Source of the DNA: Camillea tinctor
Taxonomy: Eukaryota > Ascomycota > Sordariomycetes > Xylariales > Xylariaceae
Direction: 5' to 3'
Assembly: GCA_022578605.1 (NCBI GenBank)
Contig: MU394101.1
Location: forward strand, 62,001 to 126,000
DNA length: 64,000 nt
Shown: positions 26,794 through 38,160 of the stretch, piece after piece
Numbering within the stretch: the stretch's first letter is position 1
Layout of the letters: each line of letters opens with the position of its first letter
The notes under the pieces: generated by a model
Database searches by the model: none
What the model was told of the DNA's origin: nothing
The model's input: only the letters and a program-made list of their open reading frames with translations
Translations under genes and position numbers: made by a program

Positions 26794-27284
26794 GCAGGCG
26801 GTTGCTGAATTGAGATTGGTATGATCCTTTTATTATAATACTAGCTATTGCTTTTAACCTTTATGTATGTTTCTGAATGTCTCTATCCATATGGTTAATT
26901 CTTGTAATTATGAATATTGTGTTATATGGGCATTATTAATTCCTTCCACAACGAATCCCACTCGCACAGCCTTTTTCTTTCTCGGTATTGTTGTTCATGA
27001 ACCTCACAGAGTCTTGAAAGTCTCACGCCAGTCCATGATGAGTCTAGAGGTATATGATAATTAAGCAATCAGAAAATCCTTTCTTTTCAATTTCCCAAAC
27101 TCCTATTCTTATCCTTTGACCTAAGCATACAATTGATGATTATAAGTCCCTAACCTAGGGGATAGTTGTACTATTGAATCAGATGTTGCAGGTTGATCCG
27201 ACACTCCCACCTAGCTAAGGTATAGCGTTTCCAAAATCAATGAACATAATGAGGTCGCTTCCAATCCCAGATATATCCATCCGA
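26794..27284. other. Spacer
   Basis: AT-rich, no gene recognised. Confidence 0.4.
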
Positions 27285-27718
27285 TCAATCCGCCCAGATT
27301 ACTGTGCAGTTAACGCACCCTGCGTGGCAGTTGCTGTTATACACACACAAGCCTTTACCGCACTTAGCATGGTAGATCATGGCGTCGGTGGATTCTTGGC
27401 ATTTGACCTAGTTTAGAGATACGTATTAGCGAGAATCTCCCCAGACTTCTAGATGCTATGTGTAGGTATGGTACTGCTAGCTAGCTAGCAAGCAAGGACG
27501 AAAGTAGCTATGGGCAGATTAAAAGATTCAAGTAAGGTGGGTGATCAAATCCAGTGACGTACTAGGTAGCCATCTGGTGTGCAACCTGTCGTCGCGCCTT
27601 TGCAGGGCATATGAATCTGCCCAATCCAGCAGGATCTTGGAGAAGAGATGGTAGCGGTCATTGCGGCTGTTAATGCAAGCGTTACCGCCGAAGAGATATA
27701 AGTCGAGCACTTCATCAT
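27285..27718 (-). CDS. Small cysteine-rich secreted protein (hidden spliced gene)
   Basis: Two exons (27718-27563 and 27407-27285) joined across a 155-bp GTACGT...CTAG intron with a GCTAATACG branch site give 92 residues. The first about 25 residues form a signal peptide (YISSAVTLALTAAMTATIS). The mature part has nine cysteines, including MPCKG, TGCTP, VKCQE, AKCGKGLC and the NCHAGCVNC cluster near the end. Neither exon stands out as an open frame, so it is easily missed. Size, secretion and cysteine content fit an effector-like or antimicrobial-like secreted protein; I recognise no family and infer no activity. A second ATG follows the first directly. A promoter-bearing repeat (27811-27948) lies upstream in the same orientation, its TATA box about 160 bp from the ATG. 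Confidence 0.65.
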
Positions 27719-27810
27719 GATGTGGTTTGATGCTGTATGATGTTTGCTTTGATTTGACGCATGCGCAATTGACAGCGACCTGAGATAGATTTTATTCCCC
27801 TCTTTTCTGT

Positions 27811-27948
27811 CGAATTGAGGCTATGAGGTTGCTTTATTAGGTGAAAATCTATCTCTGAATGATGGGAGGACCTGTCCCTTATACATGTAGCTGCGGTTAC
27901 ACCTTGTACCTGTGCCTTGACAGATACCCCCTATCACCTATTTCAGCA
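27811..27948 (-). repeat. Dispersed promoter-bearing repeat, copy C
   Basis: On the minus strand it begins TGCTGAAATAGGTGATA, contains ACATGTATAAGGGACAGG (TATA core at 27876-27887) and the CATCATTCAGAG and CACCTAATAAAGCAAC blocks shared with copies A and B. It ends about 90 bp before the ATG of the cysteine-rich protein gene and is sense to it, so it may supply its promoter and 5' UTR. Confidence 0.8.
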
Positions 27949-29224
27949 GTTATATTTCTCAAAGGCAGCTTTGGGAGGCATGGCTTCAACGTGTGTGTCA
28001 GGATAAGCTTTTCTAGATAGAGCCTCTGTTTGAATTGTTCACACTTGATTTCTCATCTCGTGTAGGGTTAGGAGGGGAGACCGTTGATCATCAGGTCGGT
28101 ATACCTATTTCTTACCTGCCTATACCGTCAGAGTCAGCTTTCCATTCAATTGTTCCATTACTCTGTTTTATCCCCTTTATAGCTTTCATCCAATTAATTA
28201 GCATTGTGGATTATAAGCATAAAGTCCAGAGTTACATCCGGGGTGATCCTATAATAGCCTTAACTAAAAGGGAAGTTCGGGGATTCGCCTTCTATGTGTC
28301 GATCGGCGAGGTGCGTTTATCCTTCAACTCTCGCTTGCCTCCTTTGGTAGGAGGCCATGCTATTCTTTTAATAAGAAGATCAGCCTTTGTAGCCTCAGAT
28401 TAGGAGATTCCATGATGTCTTCCTTGAGCGACGAACCCTTATATCAAGAGATCGATTCCGTATTGTCTCACATATTTGTAACGTTTCCTCTCCTAACTAT
28501 CACCAAACATACCAAACATAAACGAGTGCACTTCGATGCTCTTCGTATTAACGCCACGTCAGCGATTACACCATATTTTGGGGAAACGTAGCCCATAGAT
28601 CTCAGTTGGTACACACTATGATTCGTTAGTTTAGCGAGCCAGGATTAATCGTTAACACCATTTATTTCTATAACCTCTGGTAACCCATCCACCGATGTCT
28701 AAAGAGAATCGACAGAAGAAGACTAAGACACAGTATAATTTTTCTATGCTGATAGGCCCTTCTGAGATGTGGATGTAGGTAGGTTATGTACTGGGTTGTT
28801 TTGACTTTAATAGGGGTTATAGTGATTCGAGATTGATTGGGAATATTTTTTAAAATATTCTCGTTGAAGGGATTTCAGGAACACTCGCTATTGATTTCAA
28901 AGGAAAAATAAAGCCTGGAATTGATAGCTAGAGAATAAGTAATTATTAGGAAACATTGCTGAAATATATACATTGAATCGTCGACTTCCGCTTTCATCGC
29001 TATAGTCGCCTTTGGCAATGTTGGCGATGGCTATATTCCTCTTTTAAGAGTCGTTAGTTCATATTGCTAAAATGGCAACTGTATGTTAAAACAATAATTA
29101 TTCCGTTTCCAACGACGCCGCATCTTAAGTGAATCGTGACACCAACAGAGTTCCGAGATACTATTTGTTATTCTGACATGTTTTGTCTTACCAGCTCGTG
29201 TTGTAAGGATGTATCTACTCTAAT
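27949..29224. other. Gene-free stretch
   Basis: A 122-codon open frame (28035-28403) has no recognisable feature. Nothing else supported. Confidence 0.4.
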
Positions 29225-30800
29225 TCAGGACTGTCCCCAAACAGATTGCCTAATGAAACTGCCGGATACCGATCCCCACTTACAACGCAAACCTCGTTGA
29301 TGACATCTCTGGATCTCGTTCCCCCCTGCTTTGAGAGACTGACATAGGCTACCTGTGCATTCTCTTCAATATGCCTGATTCGCTTGGTGCCCGGGATGGG
29401 AATTATATCTATCTACATAGGTAGTTAACATATGTTTTCGCTAGTGATTCATATATGAAACTACTTAATGGTAGGAAAATATACCTTCGCCTGGTCCATG
29501 CTAGAGAAAGCTAGCTGGGAGTGCTGCTACGTCAGTAGACGGCTCAGCAGGCCCTAGATGTATTAGTTCCCCTTTTTGGGGCTTCATCATCTTTTCCCTT
29601 CACACACACACACACGCGCGCGTCTAGCTCCATAGCACGGCAATATATCCCGTTGTGCCCAGAGCCCTGTGTGTGTCCTAGGGGGTTATCCCCCACAAGT
29701 GCATCCTTTCTCTGTCACGATGGAACTAATGAGCTCTATGAGCTTAAGTGTTACGAGGCGGGATTAAGCAAGTGCTTAGGTAACCAATACGTTGTGTGAG
29801 GAGCTAGACTACGGCTACGGATGTCACTATTGCCTATATACAAGAACCTTCTTTGTTGCTTCCTACCAATGGCATTAAGATTGTGGTCGAAGTTCGCTTC
29901 TGAAAAACGAGGGTTTTGCCTCCTATTCCATAATTGCATTCACTAAGATTATATCTTCATGAGTATCAATATATATAACCACGCTACTCTACCACAAGTA
30001 TGTAAAGTACTGGTAGCATTAAGTTGCGCAAATAAAATATTGGATTGCTAACCCTCCATCATTTTCATCAAAGTCCTCTTGTTTCGTGATGCTACCAGTC
30101 AAGAAGCCCCTTCCAAGTGGAGAATATGCCATGTTCTTAACGCTAAGCTCCTGCGCCGTCTGTAGAACGTCGGTCTCTTCTGGCTCGATTTCTAGAGCGA
30201 CAGGAGAATACTCCATTTGGATGGCAGTTATAGGGTAGACATTGTGTACTTTTCTCAGACTCCTCGCGGAGCACTCTGAAATACCCAAATAGCGAAGTTT
30301 CTCATCCTTCTTCAGCTCGTCCATCGCCTGTATGGTCTTCTCGTTTAGGGTTTTCTAGTCAACGAGCTGCTGGTAGTAGAGATCGATATGATCTACGCCT
30401 AATCGTTCTAGACTACCATGGCAGGCCTCTTTCGCGAATTTGAGGTCCCCACGGATCTCAAACTTGCCGTCCACCATTGTGGCCGTGAATTTCGTCGCGA
30501 GGAAGATCTCGTTCCTAAGACCGGTTCCCTCGAACCATCTCCAGTGAGGCGCTTGTTTCTATTTTGCTGACATGTTAGCGCCTCACGAACTAAAGCGATA
30601 ACAGCATAGCATCGTCATAAATAGCTGAGCTATACAACTGTCGCCAGTTATCAAAAATCATTTGCGCATCGTGGACTGACGTGAACTGGCCATATAAGTT
30701 AGATATATCCTAGAAAATGATACCCATATCAGCGGCTCGAGTGAGAACTTTGAATGATTCCTCATCATTGAACCTGTCATACGTGGACACTGCCAAGGCT
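29225..30800 (-). pseudogene. Decayed aldo-keto reductase gene
   Basis: Pieces of one aldo-keto reductase lie in order on the minus strand: an N-terminal piece with AADMGIIF then a stop before DISNLYG (about 30710), a central piece WFEGTG...EIFLATKF through ERLGVDHIDLYYQ (30540-30360), an in-frame TAG after QQLVD (about 30357), then KTLNEKT...LRYLGISE and AYSPLGRGFLTG (30350-30060), and a C-terminal piece with DIIPIPGTKRIRHIEEN (29410-29225). Stops replace expected coding residues and about 600 bp of unrelated, rearranged sequence, including a (CA)n/(CG)n tract at 29601-29622, separates the last two pieces. The stops (TGG to TAG, probably CAG to TAG) fit G-to-A/C-to-T change such as RIP, which is inference. 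Confidence 0.8.
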
Positions 30801-31599
30801 TGTTCGTAAATATGATACCCAGTATTGGTCACTCTTGTATTGGTCATGCTTATGGAAAATGCATGAATAACCAACTTGCATAATGGATTAGATGGCTCAG
30901 GCCAGAATGTATGTGTATGAATAGGAGCACAATTCTCGACATGGGATCCAGGAGAACTTAGACCTTTAAGACTCCTTGAGACCATAAGAGAATTATTAGT
31001 TGAATATGACTCTAATGTTCCAAGGTATTACCCCTTGTCACAGAACCTTCTAAAAGAGGGGCACCAAGTGTTCATACCCATACTGTGATAATGGGAGTCA
31101 GTAATTGCCATATTGGGTAATTTCTTTACACTTGAGACTGTTGTCTCGTGAGTCAATACTCTTGTGAATCCATACGCTCAACTATGATAGGAAATTTCCA
31201 CTTACGGAGTCCTCTCCAATCTTCTACTTGGGACACTTCTCTTCCATGGCTGAGCTCATTTTGCTACCAATGCAGTGAGGCTATTTTACTAATGGGGTTA
31301 AACCGGAAAGGATAGGGGATATGATTGTGGTAGAGAGCGAATAAATAGAAAACACATTTTAGTTAAAAAATGATAATATAGCCCCGTAGATAGGGAGTTG
31401 TTTTATATTCGTTAAGCACTGTAGAGTCATTGCAGATATAATTCCTGATACCGGACTTTGCAAACTTCGCTTGATCACGACTTAGATGAAGAGGAATGAA
31501 GTAAGGTGATCTGCGTTAGTGGCTCTATACTAAGGCTCAAGATCGAGAATGAGCATGTGTACGCCGCTCATGTAGTGTTATAATATCTGTATGCCTTAA
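30801..31599. other. Gene-free AT-rich stretch
   Basis: No gene recognised; flanks the decayed reductase and the MITE-like element. Confidence 0.4.
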
Positions 31600-32197
31600 T
31601 GTGGAGCAAAAGATATATGCCAATTGCCTTTCGGCAATTAGCTCTTATATATTCTGTGACAGGTGATTCCATCTTAAGTCCGCTTGGTATGATATTTCAA
31701 CCGAACATAATGGTTACAGCCGCATGTTAAAGTTTTCTTGATACCTACTGTTGTAGGGGCTACGGAGTATAGGAACCAGGAGTCTTTAGTTCCCTCATGC
31801 AACTAAGGACTATATAGTCTTTCTATCGTCGACTAGACGTCAGCGACAGAATTAGTTCTTTAGTTATCTATATAGCTTAATACACTTTCGTTCATTCATT
31901 CAGATTGTCAGAAATCCATCGCCAACTTTGATAGTTAGCTATGGAATCATTTCTTCCGCCTACTGTCGCAAACCAAACAGTATGAAGGTTGGGTGTTGCC
32001 GATTAGGGACTATAGTCCCTAGTCCCTCACGGCTTCATACATACGAATGGTAGGGTGTTTACTTCTTTCCCTACTTCAATGCCCTTTTGCTATTGTTTTT
32101 ATGACGACGAATGTTGACATAACTTTCTTTACTCTTCTTGCGGACTATATAAGAGCTAATTGCCTTTAGGCAATTGGCATATGTCTTTTGCTCCACA
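31600..32197. mobile_element. MITE-like element with long terminal inverted repeats
   Basis: The ends 31600-31654 and 32143-32197 are inverted complements over about 55 bp with few mismatches. Each starts TGTGGAGCAAAAGA from the outside, carries an internal hairpin GCCAATTGCC-loop-GGCAATTAGC, and ends in CTCTTATATA. The 490-bp interior has no coding capacity but contains its own CTATAGTCC/GGACTATAT inverted motifs. No clear target-site duplication is visible. A non-autonomous DNA transposon is the simplest reading. Confidence 0.7.
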
Positions 32198-32546
32198 GCT
32201 CTACATGGACAAAACGCTGGTTCTAGAGAGGTAGATACCAAGATTCAAAAACATAAAGAGGCGCATACTATTAGGCAGTTATGCGATATGCCGTGGCCTC
32301 CCCTGAAGGAAAGGAAGCTATCCCGCTACCTGTAACAAAGGTATCATTTGTAACACATACAGTCATGTATAGCTAATAGATAGAACCACTTCCTCCATCT
32401 GTCTCAGAAAATATTTGGCATCTATGACTTGAATTTTCAGGATATAAAGTGTTAAACTACTTTTCCAAGTATTCTCGGGGAGTAAGGGTGAGGTGACTGA
32501 CTACGGACCACCTCCTTTAATCTTGTGATCATATCAGCTTCAATAT

Positions 32547-32690
32547 TGCTGAAATAGGTGATAAGGGGTATCTGTCAAGGTACAGGTACAAGGTACTTCC
32601 ACAGCTACATGTATATAAGGGACAGTTCCTCCCATCATCCAGACATAGACAGTCACCTAATCAAGGTACCTCATAACCTCAATTCAATAA
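32547..32690 (+). repeat. Dispersed promoter-bearing repeat, copy B
   Basis: Begins TGCTGAAATAGGTGATAAGG, contains ACATGTATATAAGGGACAG and the CATCATCCAGAC and TCACCTAATCAAGG blocks. It is closely similar to copies A and C; the similarity fades after AATTCAATAA. No gene recognised directly downstream. Confidence 0.8.
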
Positions 32691-34687
32691 ATATTGCTAT
32701 CCTGATATGCTTCAAGTACAGTTACTTCATATCAAGCTTTTGAGTATAAGAACTATCTGTCAATAATAGTATGCTCTATCATAAATTACATACATCAGTA
32801 TACGTGTGAACAGAGAGAGCGTCCCATTCACAAGTAACGGTATCAAAAGTAGGTTTACCTTTACCTAACTCCTAGCTCAGCAGCACTGTGATTACCTAAG
32901 TCCATGCTGGCGCCTCCGTGATATTATACACCTATACACTCGTTATCTCCTGAATATATGACCTAGCTCTCCAGTAACCAACTTAAGCGTACCGGGGCCT
33001 ATATGGCAACTAAATTCATATGACCATCAGAACATCTACCGACTTCTGATCGTATAAACAATAACCCAGGTTGTAACATGCATCTCCACTTAAGTACTTA
33101 GGTACTCTCTATTTACCCGTGCCAGGTGCAGATAGCTATCTAAGGCTAACTGTATTTGTCACGTTGTCTGACTTACTCCTAGGTATGTGATCGGCGCGTC
33201 AGGGCTGATAATCATTGTCTTTGTTGTTTCCCGACTTTCTAATGTAACACAGATGATAGCCACGAAAATCTCAAGGCTGATGCGTATCTGATTAATGTCT
33301 GCCTTGAACTAAGATGTATAATGTAGGTACTCCTTGGCTCGGAGGTGAAAACGCCATTAGCCCCCAAACTAATGCACCATCCGGCTATCCTAACACAGAT
33401 TAGGCAGGCTGTATTGAAAGAGGATTATTGGGCGCCTTATGAGTATAAGGTAATATACGAGAGAAGGAATGAATTGGTTGTAAAGATGTTGGTGAGCCTA
33501 GGTTACAGGACCTCCACTGACCCTTATTATATACCCCGGGGGTACCTTTAACGCACCTAGTAGCTTTGCGAAGATCACCCACGCCACAGAGGTGAGGAAA
33601 GGGGAGGGGGAGGGGGGAGACATTGTGTCTCAATTGAGCGAGGTATATTATAGGATAACTAAGAGTTCTAAGTTCTAAATTTAACTTATTATTATTGTTG
33701 CAAAAGTAGTGGCAGTATAGGGTAGTATTATGAGTATGTAGAAAGATGGAGATTCCAAGTATTTAGTGGGCAGCTTCGCTGCGCCTCACGTCGACTGAAA
33801 GCATAGTACTTATTGTAGTTCCTGACGATAGCATAATACAAGAAGGCTGCAAGAAAATTATAATGGAGACATGTGTCAGAACCATGCAACAGCGTACGGA
33901 GTATAACAAAGCTTGGGGGCTGAGAACTGAGAACTAGGAACTAGGAACTAAGCACAGGACTTCCAGAGTTCAAGGGCTACCGGCAGATAAGAGCCCACTT
34001 GTATGTATAGGATCCATTTCGGTAAAGCATAATCTTTAGCCTAGTTCTTTGCATAATAGATAAATTTGCTCCCCATACTGATGAGTTTAACTATCTCAGA
34101 TGTGGACTATTTTTAGGACTTTGGCTTGTGCTGATTAGAAGCCGCTGCTACCCTAGCTGGCGTTAGAGTCACGAATTACTGGAGAACTGTGTTACGGTAG
34201 CCCCATAGAGGATCGAAACATGAGATAGATCAGCTCATTGAGATTTTAAGTGTGTTGAAAGCAGATGATTTGGTCAGAGTAGCGGCCTGACTGGGTAGAT
34301 AACCAGAAGTAGGCTATTTCCAGCGAAATTCGGTTAAGTTTATTCATTATTAATTCGCAGAATATTTGGTCAAGGTAGTGCTTCTGCGGGCCAGCAGAGG
34401 CACACTCCGCTTCTTTTATTCTACAAACTGTAAATTTGCAAGGTATGAGTGTTGTAAAGATTTTACCATAAATGTCACATGAAAACTATATCTATAGCAC
34501 GGTATAAAGGCTGGTGTGTCACGTTGACATTGTACAATTCATTGCCTATGGGATACTAGTTGGTGAGTATAACCTTAATATATCTAATGGTTGACCTTGC
34601 CCACTTCTAAAGTTCAAGATAGGGGACGAAGAGTCGAAGTAAAGCCTTGACAATGACTATTTCTTAAACCACCCTGACTATCTCCAG
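32691..34687. other. Gene-free stretch with possible aminotransferase relic
   Basis: About 2 kb without an intact gene. The open frame 33345-33551 (68 codons) reads like a fragment of a fold-type I aminotransferase (DYWAPYEYKVIYERRNELV, then a Gly-Tyr...DPYYIPRG segment), with no partner exons found. G-rich tract at about 33597-33620. One TACGGAGTA 9-mer at 33895-33903. Confidence 0.35.
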
Positions 34688-35682
34688 CTACCAAGGACGT
34701 TCTTTTCCATCTATTCCGAAGAACTTTCCAGATGTTTGCTCGCGAGTAGAGTTGTCAATCTTCATAACGGGTTAGCAACATAAGAAGCTTAAACCATGGT
34801 CGAAAACTTACAATGTTCATCATAGCGCTCACACTTTCTTCGATGGTATAAGTAGCTTTTTCTAGCCCCCATCTTTTAGCAATCCAGTTACCTGGCTCAG
34901 TCTGAACAAGCCTAATCACACGTTAGTATGCTCCCGCAATGCATGGTGTAATATGGTGGCCTACCCTGGGTTGAGAGCGACAGCGACAAATCTCTCATTG
35001 GTGAAGTGAATAGCACTAGTGATTTGAGTCAGTCACTGGAGCATGCCCGATAATATAGCCGTGAACTGCAAATAGAGATAATATCATTACCGAGTGATCC
35101 AATTTAGAGCAGCCTTTGCCGCTGCGTACGATGAGCCGTCCCATGAGCGGATCGACCCCATCAGTGTAATTGATCCTCCTCCTGTTGTGATTGATGCCCA
35201 CTTCGGCGATGAAGACTTCTCCAACAATGGGCGACAGGCCTGGAACAACATCAGCGGTCCTACAGCATTCACTTGATATGTTGTAGTCATTTCCTCAGCG
35301 CTGATACTCTCGAGAGGTGTGGTTGGAATCGGACTACCGCCTGCGTTGGCTATCGCGATATCTATGTGGTCAATGCCGGCATCCTTCACTTGTTGTAGGG
35401 CTTTAGCTGCATCGGTAGGCGAGGTGCTTTCGATCGTGACTAGCATCAGCTTCGAGCCTTCTGCTGCGGGAAAGGATTGTAGCTCCTTGACTTTGGGAGA
35501 CGAAGCTGCACTCTCACGAATGCTTCCAATTACGATGTGATCTGGCCTACTAAGGTAGGCTTGAGCGAAGCCATTCCCAATCCCTAATCGTATACTGAGT
35601 GGTTAACAAGAGAAAGATAGATGACGAAAAGCATCGCCTACGTACCCTTACTTACACCGCTAATGAAAACCACAAAAACCAT
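34688..35682 (-). CDS. Short-chain dehydrogenase/reductase, 250 residues
   Basis: Five exons (35682-35646, 35583-35091, 35015-34965, 34911-34812, 34759-34688) join in frame to a complete classical SDR. The N-terminal cofactor motif is ISGVSKGIGNGFA (Gly-rich, split by intron 1), followed by NAG in IAIANAGG, and the active-site Tyr-Lys is in SSYAAAKAALNW. ALNPGLVQTEPG and the C-terminus TSGKFFGIDGKERPW match the sniffer/carbonyl-reductase-like fungal SDRs. NAD(P)H-dependent reduction of a ketone or oxidation of an alcohol is expected in the cytosol. The gene is divergent from the P450, and the two probably act in the same pathway (inference). The split frames make it look broken at first, but it is intact. 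Confidence 0.9.
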
Positions 35683-36368
35683 GCTGATTAAGATAGGAAA
35701 GGATGTGGTTTCTATACCGATGGCGTCAACACTAAGAGATAACCCTTGATGGGAGAAATAAACCTCGTCAGGTAGAGTAAATGTATTGGTTCGATAATAT
35801 CCAGAAGGTTGACCAGGACAGCCCCGGGGAAATGGGATGAAGCAGGTATTAAGGTGCCTGTCAGCCCTATCCTAATACCTGCTTCTCGTCACCTACTGAT
35901 AATACGGGATACCGCTGCGGGGTTAATTCACCGGGCTGGTGGCTTTTTCGTTTGTCGTAGGTCGTACGGGGAACTAACAGCAAAAAGACTGTACATCAAA
36001 GCAGGGGTAAGCTGAAAGATGTAAGATAAAGTATCACTGCATAAGTAAGGCTTGATAATGTGGAAATGGGTGTGGGTTTATTAACCAATTAGCGTGTTCG
36101 GTTCCATTCTATGTCATCACCAATAAGGTGCTCTAAGTCAACAATGTAGGCTACGACACTATCATACTTATACTACTTTGAAGTGGCGCATGTGAATCGG
36201 CACTATTCCGGTAGTAACTGGGCATATATGTTGTAAAGGCACATTGTTTTTATTTCACCTGGACAAGTATTTTTCTTGGCTTGTTCAGTCTTATAAAAGA
36301 TTCGATTTCAATGTCTTAATCAAACATTTAGGTCTCTTTTAACCAGCTCCCCCTCTATCATCTTCAAT
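35683..36368. promoter_or_regulatory. Shared divergent promoter, SDR and P450
   Basis: A 686-bp gap between divergent start codons. A TATA-like CTTATAAAAG lies about 80 bp upstream of the P450 ATG. No other site is assigned. Confidence 0.5.
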
Positions 36369-38160
36369 ATGACATCTAACAGCATAAACCCCATAGCCTT
36401 TGTTCTATCGAAATGGGCCCCACATTCTTTCATATATGATGATTACCCCAGCAGTTCGAACGTTTTCATAGTTCTCACGCTAGTTTATATATTATATTAT
36501 TTGATGTTGATTACCTACAGACTCTATTGGAGTCCTATTGCTAAATTTCCGGGACCAAAACTTGCTGCCGCAACATATTGGTATGAGGCATACTATGATC
36601 TTATCAACAACGGTGGTGGGCAATTCGCATTTCAGATTAAGCGACTTCATGAAAAATATGGGCCTGTGGTGCGAATCACCCCTGACGAACTCCATATTGA
36701 CGATCCCGACTACTATGACGTCGTCTTCTGCAACAGCACTCCATCTAGGCCTATTGACAAGATACAACGATTTAAATATCGTCTTAGCCACCCAGAATCC
36801 ACGCTGAGCACAGTGACGGCCGAGGAGCACAAAGCGCGCCGCGCCGCAGTGGCCCCTTTTTTCTCCCGGAACCGTGTACGGAGTTACAATCATGACCTTC
36901 AAGGTATTGTTGATCGGATATCCTATAGATTATTGACCGAGTTCAAGGGATCCGGCACCGTTATAGAGGTAAACCATATGTGGGCAAGTCTGACCGCAGA
37001 CATGATCATGGAGCTGGCTTTCGGCTATTCTGCGAATAGGTCGGACTCACCCGGGTTCCTATCACCAATTCCCGAAGCGATGTCGAAATTCGTATATTTT
37101 GCACATTACGCCACGCACTTTCAAATTATTGGGAAAATGATTCAACACCTGCCTGATAGAATCCTTAATGTTCTGGCTCCACAAGGGCGGGCACTTTTCG
37201 AGTTCCGGAGTGTGAGTGGCCTCTGGATATCGTAAAAATAGACGATGACCTATTTCGCACCTAAGAAATCCATAGACGCTAACTATGAATATGATAGGGG
37301 ATAAGACAACATGTGCGAGAGATAAAGTTGAAAGCGAGTGCGGGTATGGCAGAAACATCCAAACCCACTGTTTTCCACGACATCCTCGCATCGCATCTTC
37401 CACAGCAGGACAAGTCTCTGGAGCGATTGACGCAGGAAGCCATGCTCGTCATTGGTGCTGGTATTGAGACCACGACATGGACGCTCACAGTAGCCACGTT
37501 CCATATTCTATTTAACCCTACTATCAATCAGCATCTCAAGGCAGAGTTGAAGAATGCGATGCCAGACCCGGATCAGATATTACCCTGGGATGAACTCGAG
37601 AAGCTTCCGTACTTGAAGGCAGTCGTTATGGAATGTACGCTTTTCCCCAAACACCTTCGTTGTAACTATAATATTAATAGTTATCAATTGTCTGGCTTCT
37701 TGTGTTGAAGCCAATATGCTAACACAACACAGCGTTGCGGCTTTCCTTTGGCTCAGTGCAGAGGCTCCCACGTGTGAATCGTCTTTCCGCACTGAAGTAC
37801 CACGACATGGAGATACCACCTAATGTTCCAATCGGGATGGATGCATTCCATATGCACACGAATGAAACTATTTTCCCAGATCCATGGGAATTCCAACCGG
37901 AACGATGGTTGAACGATCCTAAAGGGCCCGGCGGACTCAAACCGTTGACACAATACGTAGTGTCTTTTAGTCGTGGAGCCCGAGGCTGCGTTGGGATGCA
38001 CTTAGCAATGTTGGAGCTGTATGTTGCTCTGGCGACGATTTTTCGCCGGCATGACTTGGAGCTATTCGAGCCGAATAGAGAAGATGTTGATTTTGTTCTT
38101 GATCTTGTAAAACCAGCGCCAAAGCCCGGGAGTAAAGGTGTGAGGGTGTTAGTTAGATGA
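36369..38160 (+). CDS. Cytochrome P450 monooxygenase
   Basis: Predicted 535 residues, exons 36369-37211, 37298-37634 and 37733-38160; introns of 86 and 98 bp keep frame. An N-terminal membrane anchor (VFIVLTLVYILYYLMLITY) is followed by the Pro-rich FPGPKLAA hinge. The I-helix is GAGIETTTW, the K-helix ExxR is in ESLRLS, PERW follows in FQPERWL, and the haem loop FSRGARGCVG carries Cys479. All key residues are present, so it should be active at the ER membrane with a P450 reductase. The style is that of fungal secondary-metabolite P450s (CYP52/CYP68-like region usage uncertain). Substrate unknown; hydroxylation or further oxidation of the polyketide is inference. Confidence 0.96.

Noticed and set aside
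34688..35682. First read as a broken SDR gene
   Set aside because: Four short GT-AG introns join all pieces in frame to a full-length 250-residue enzyme.
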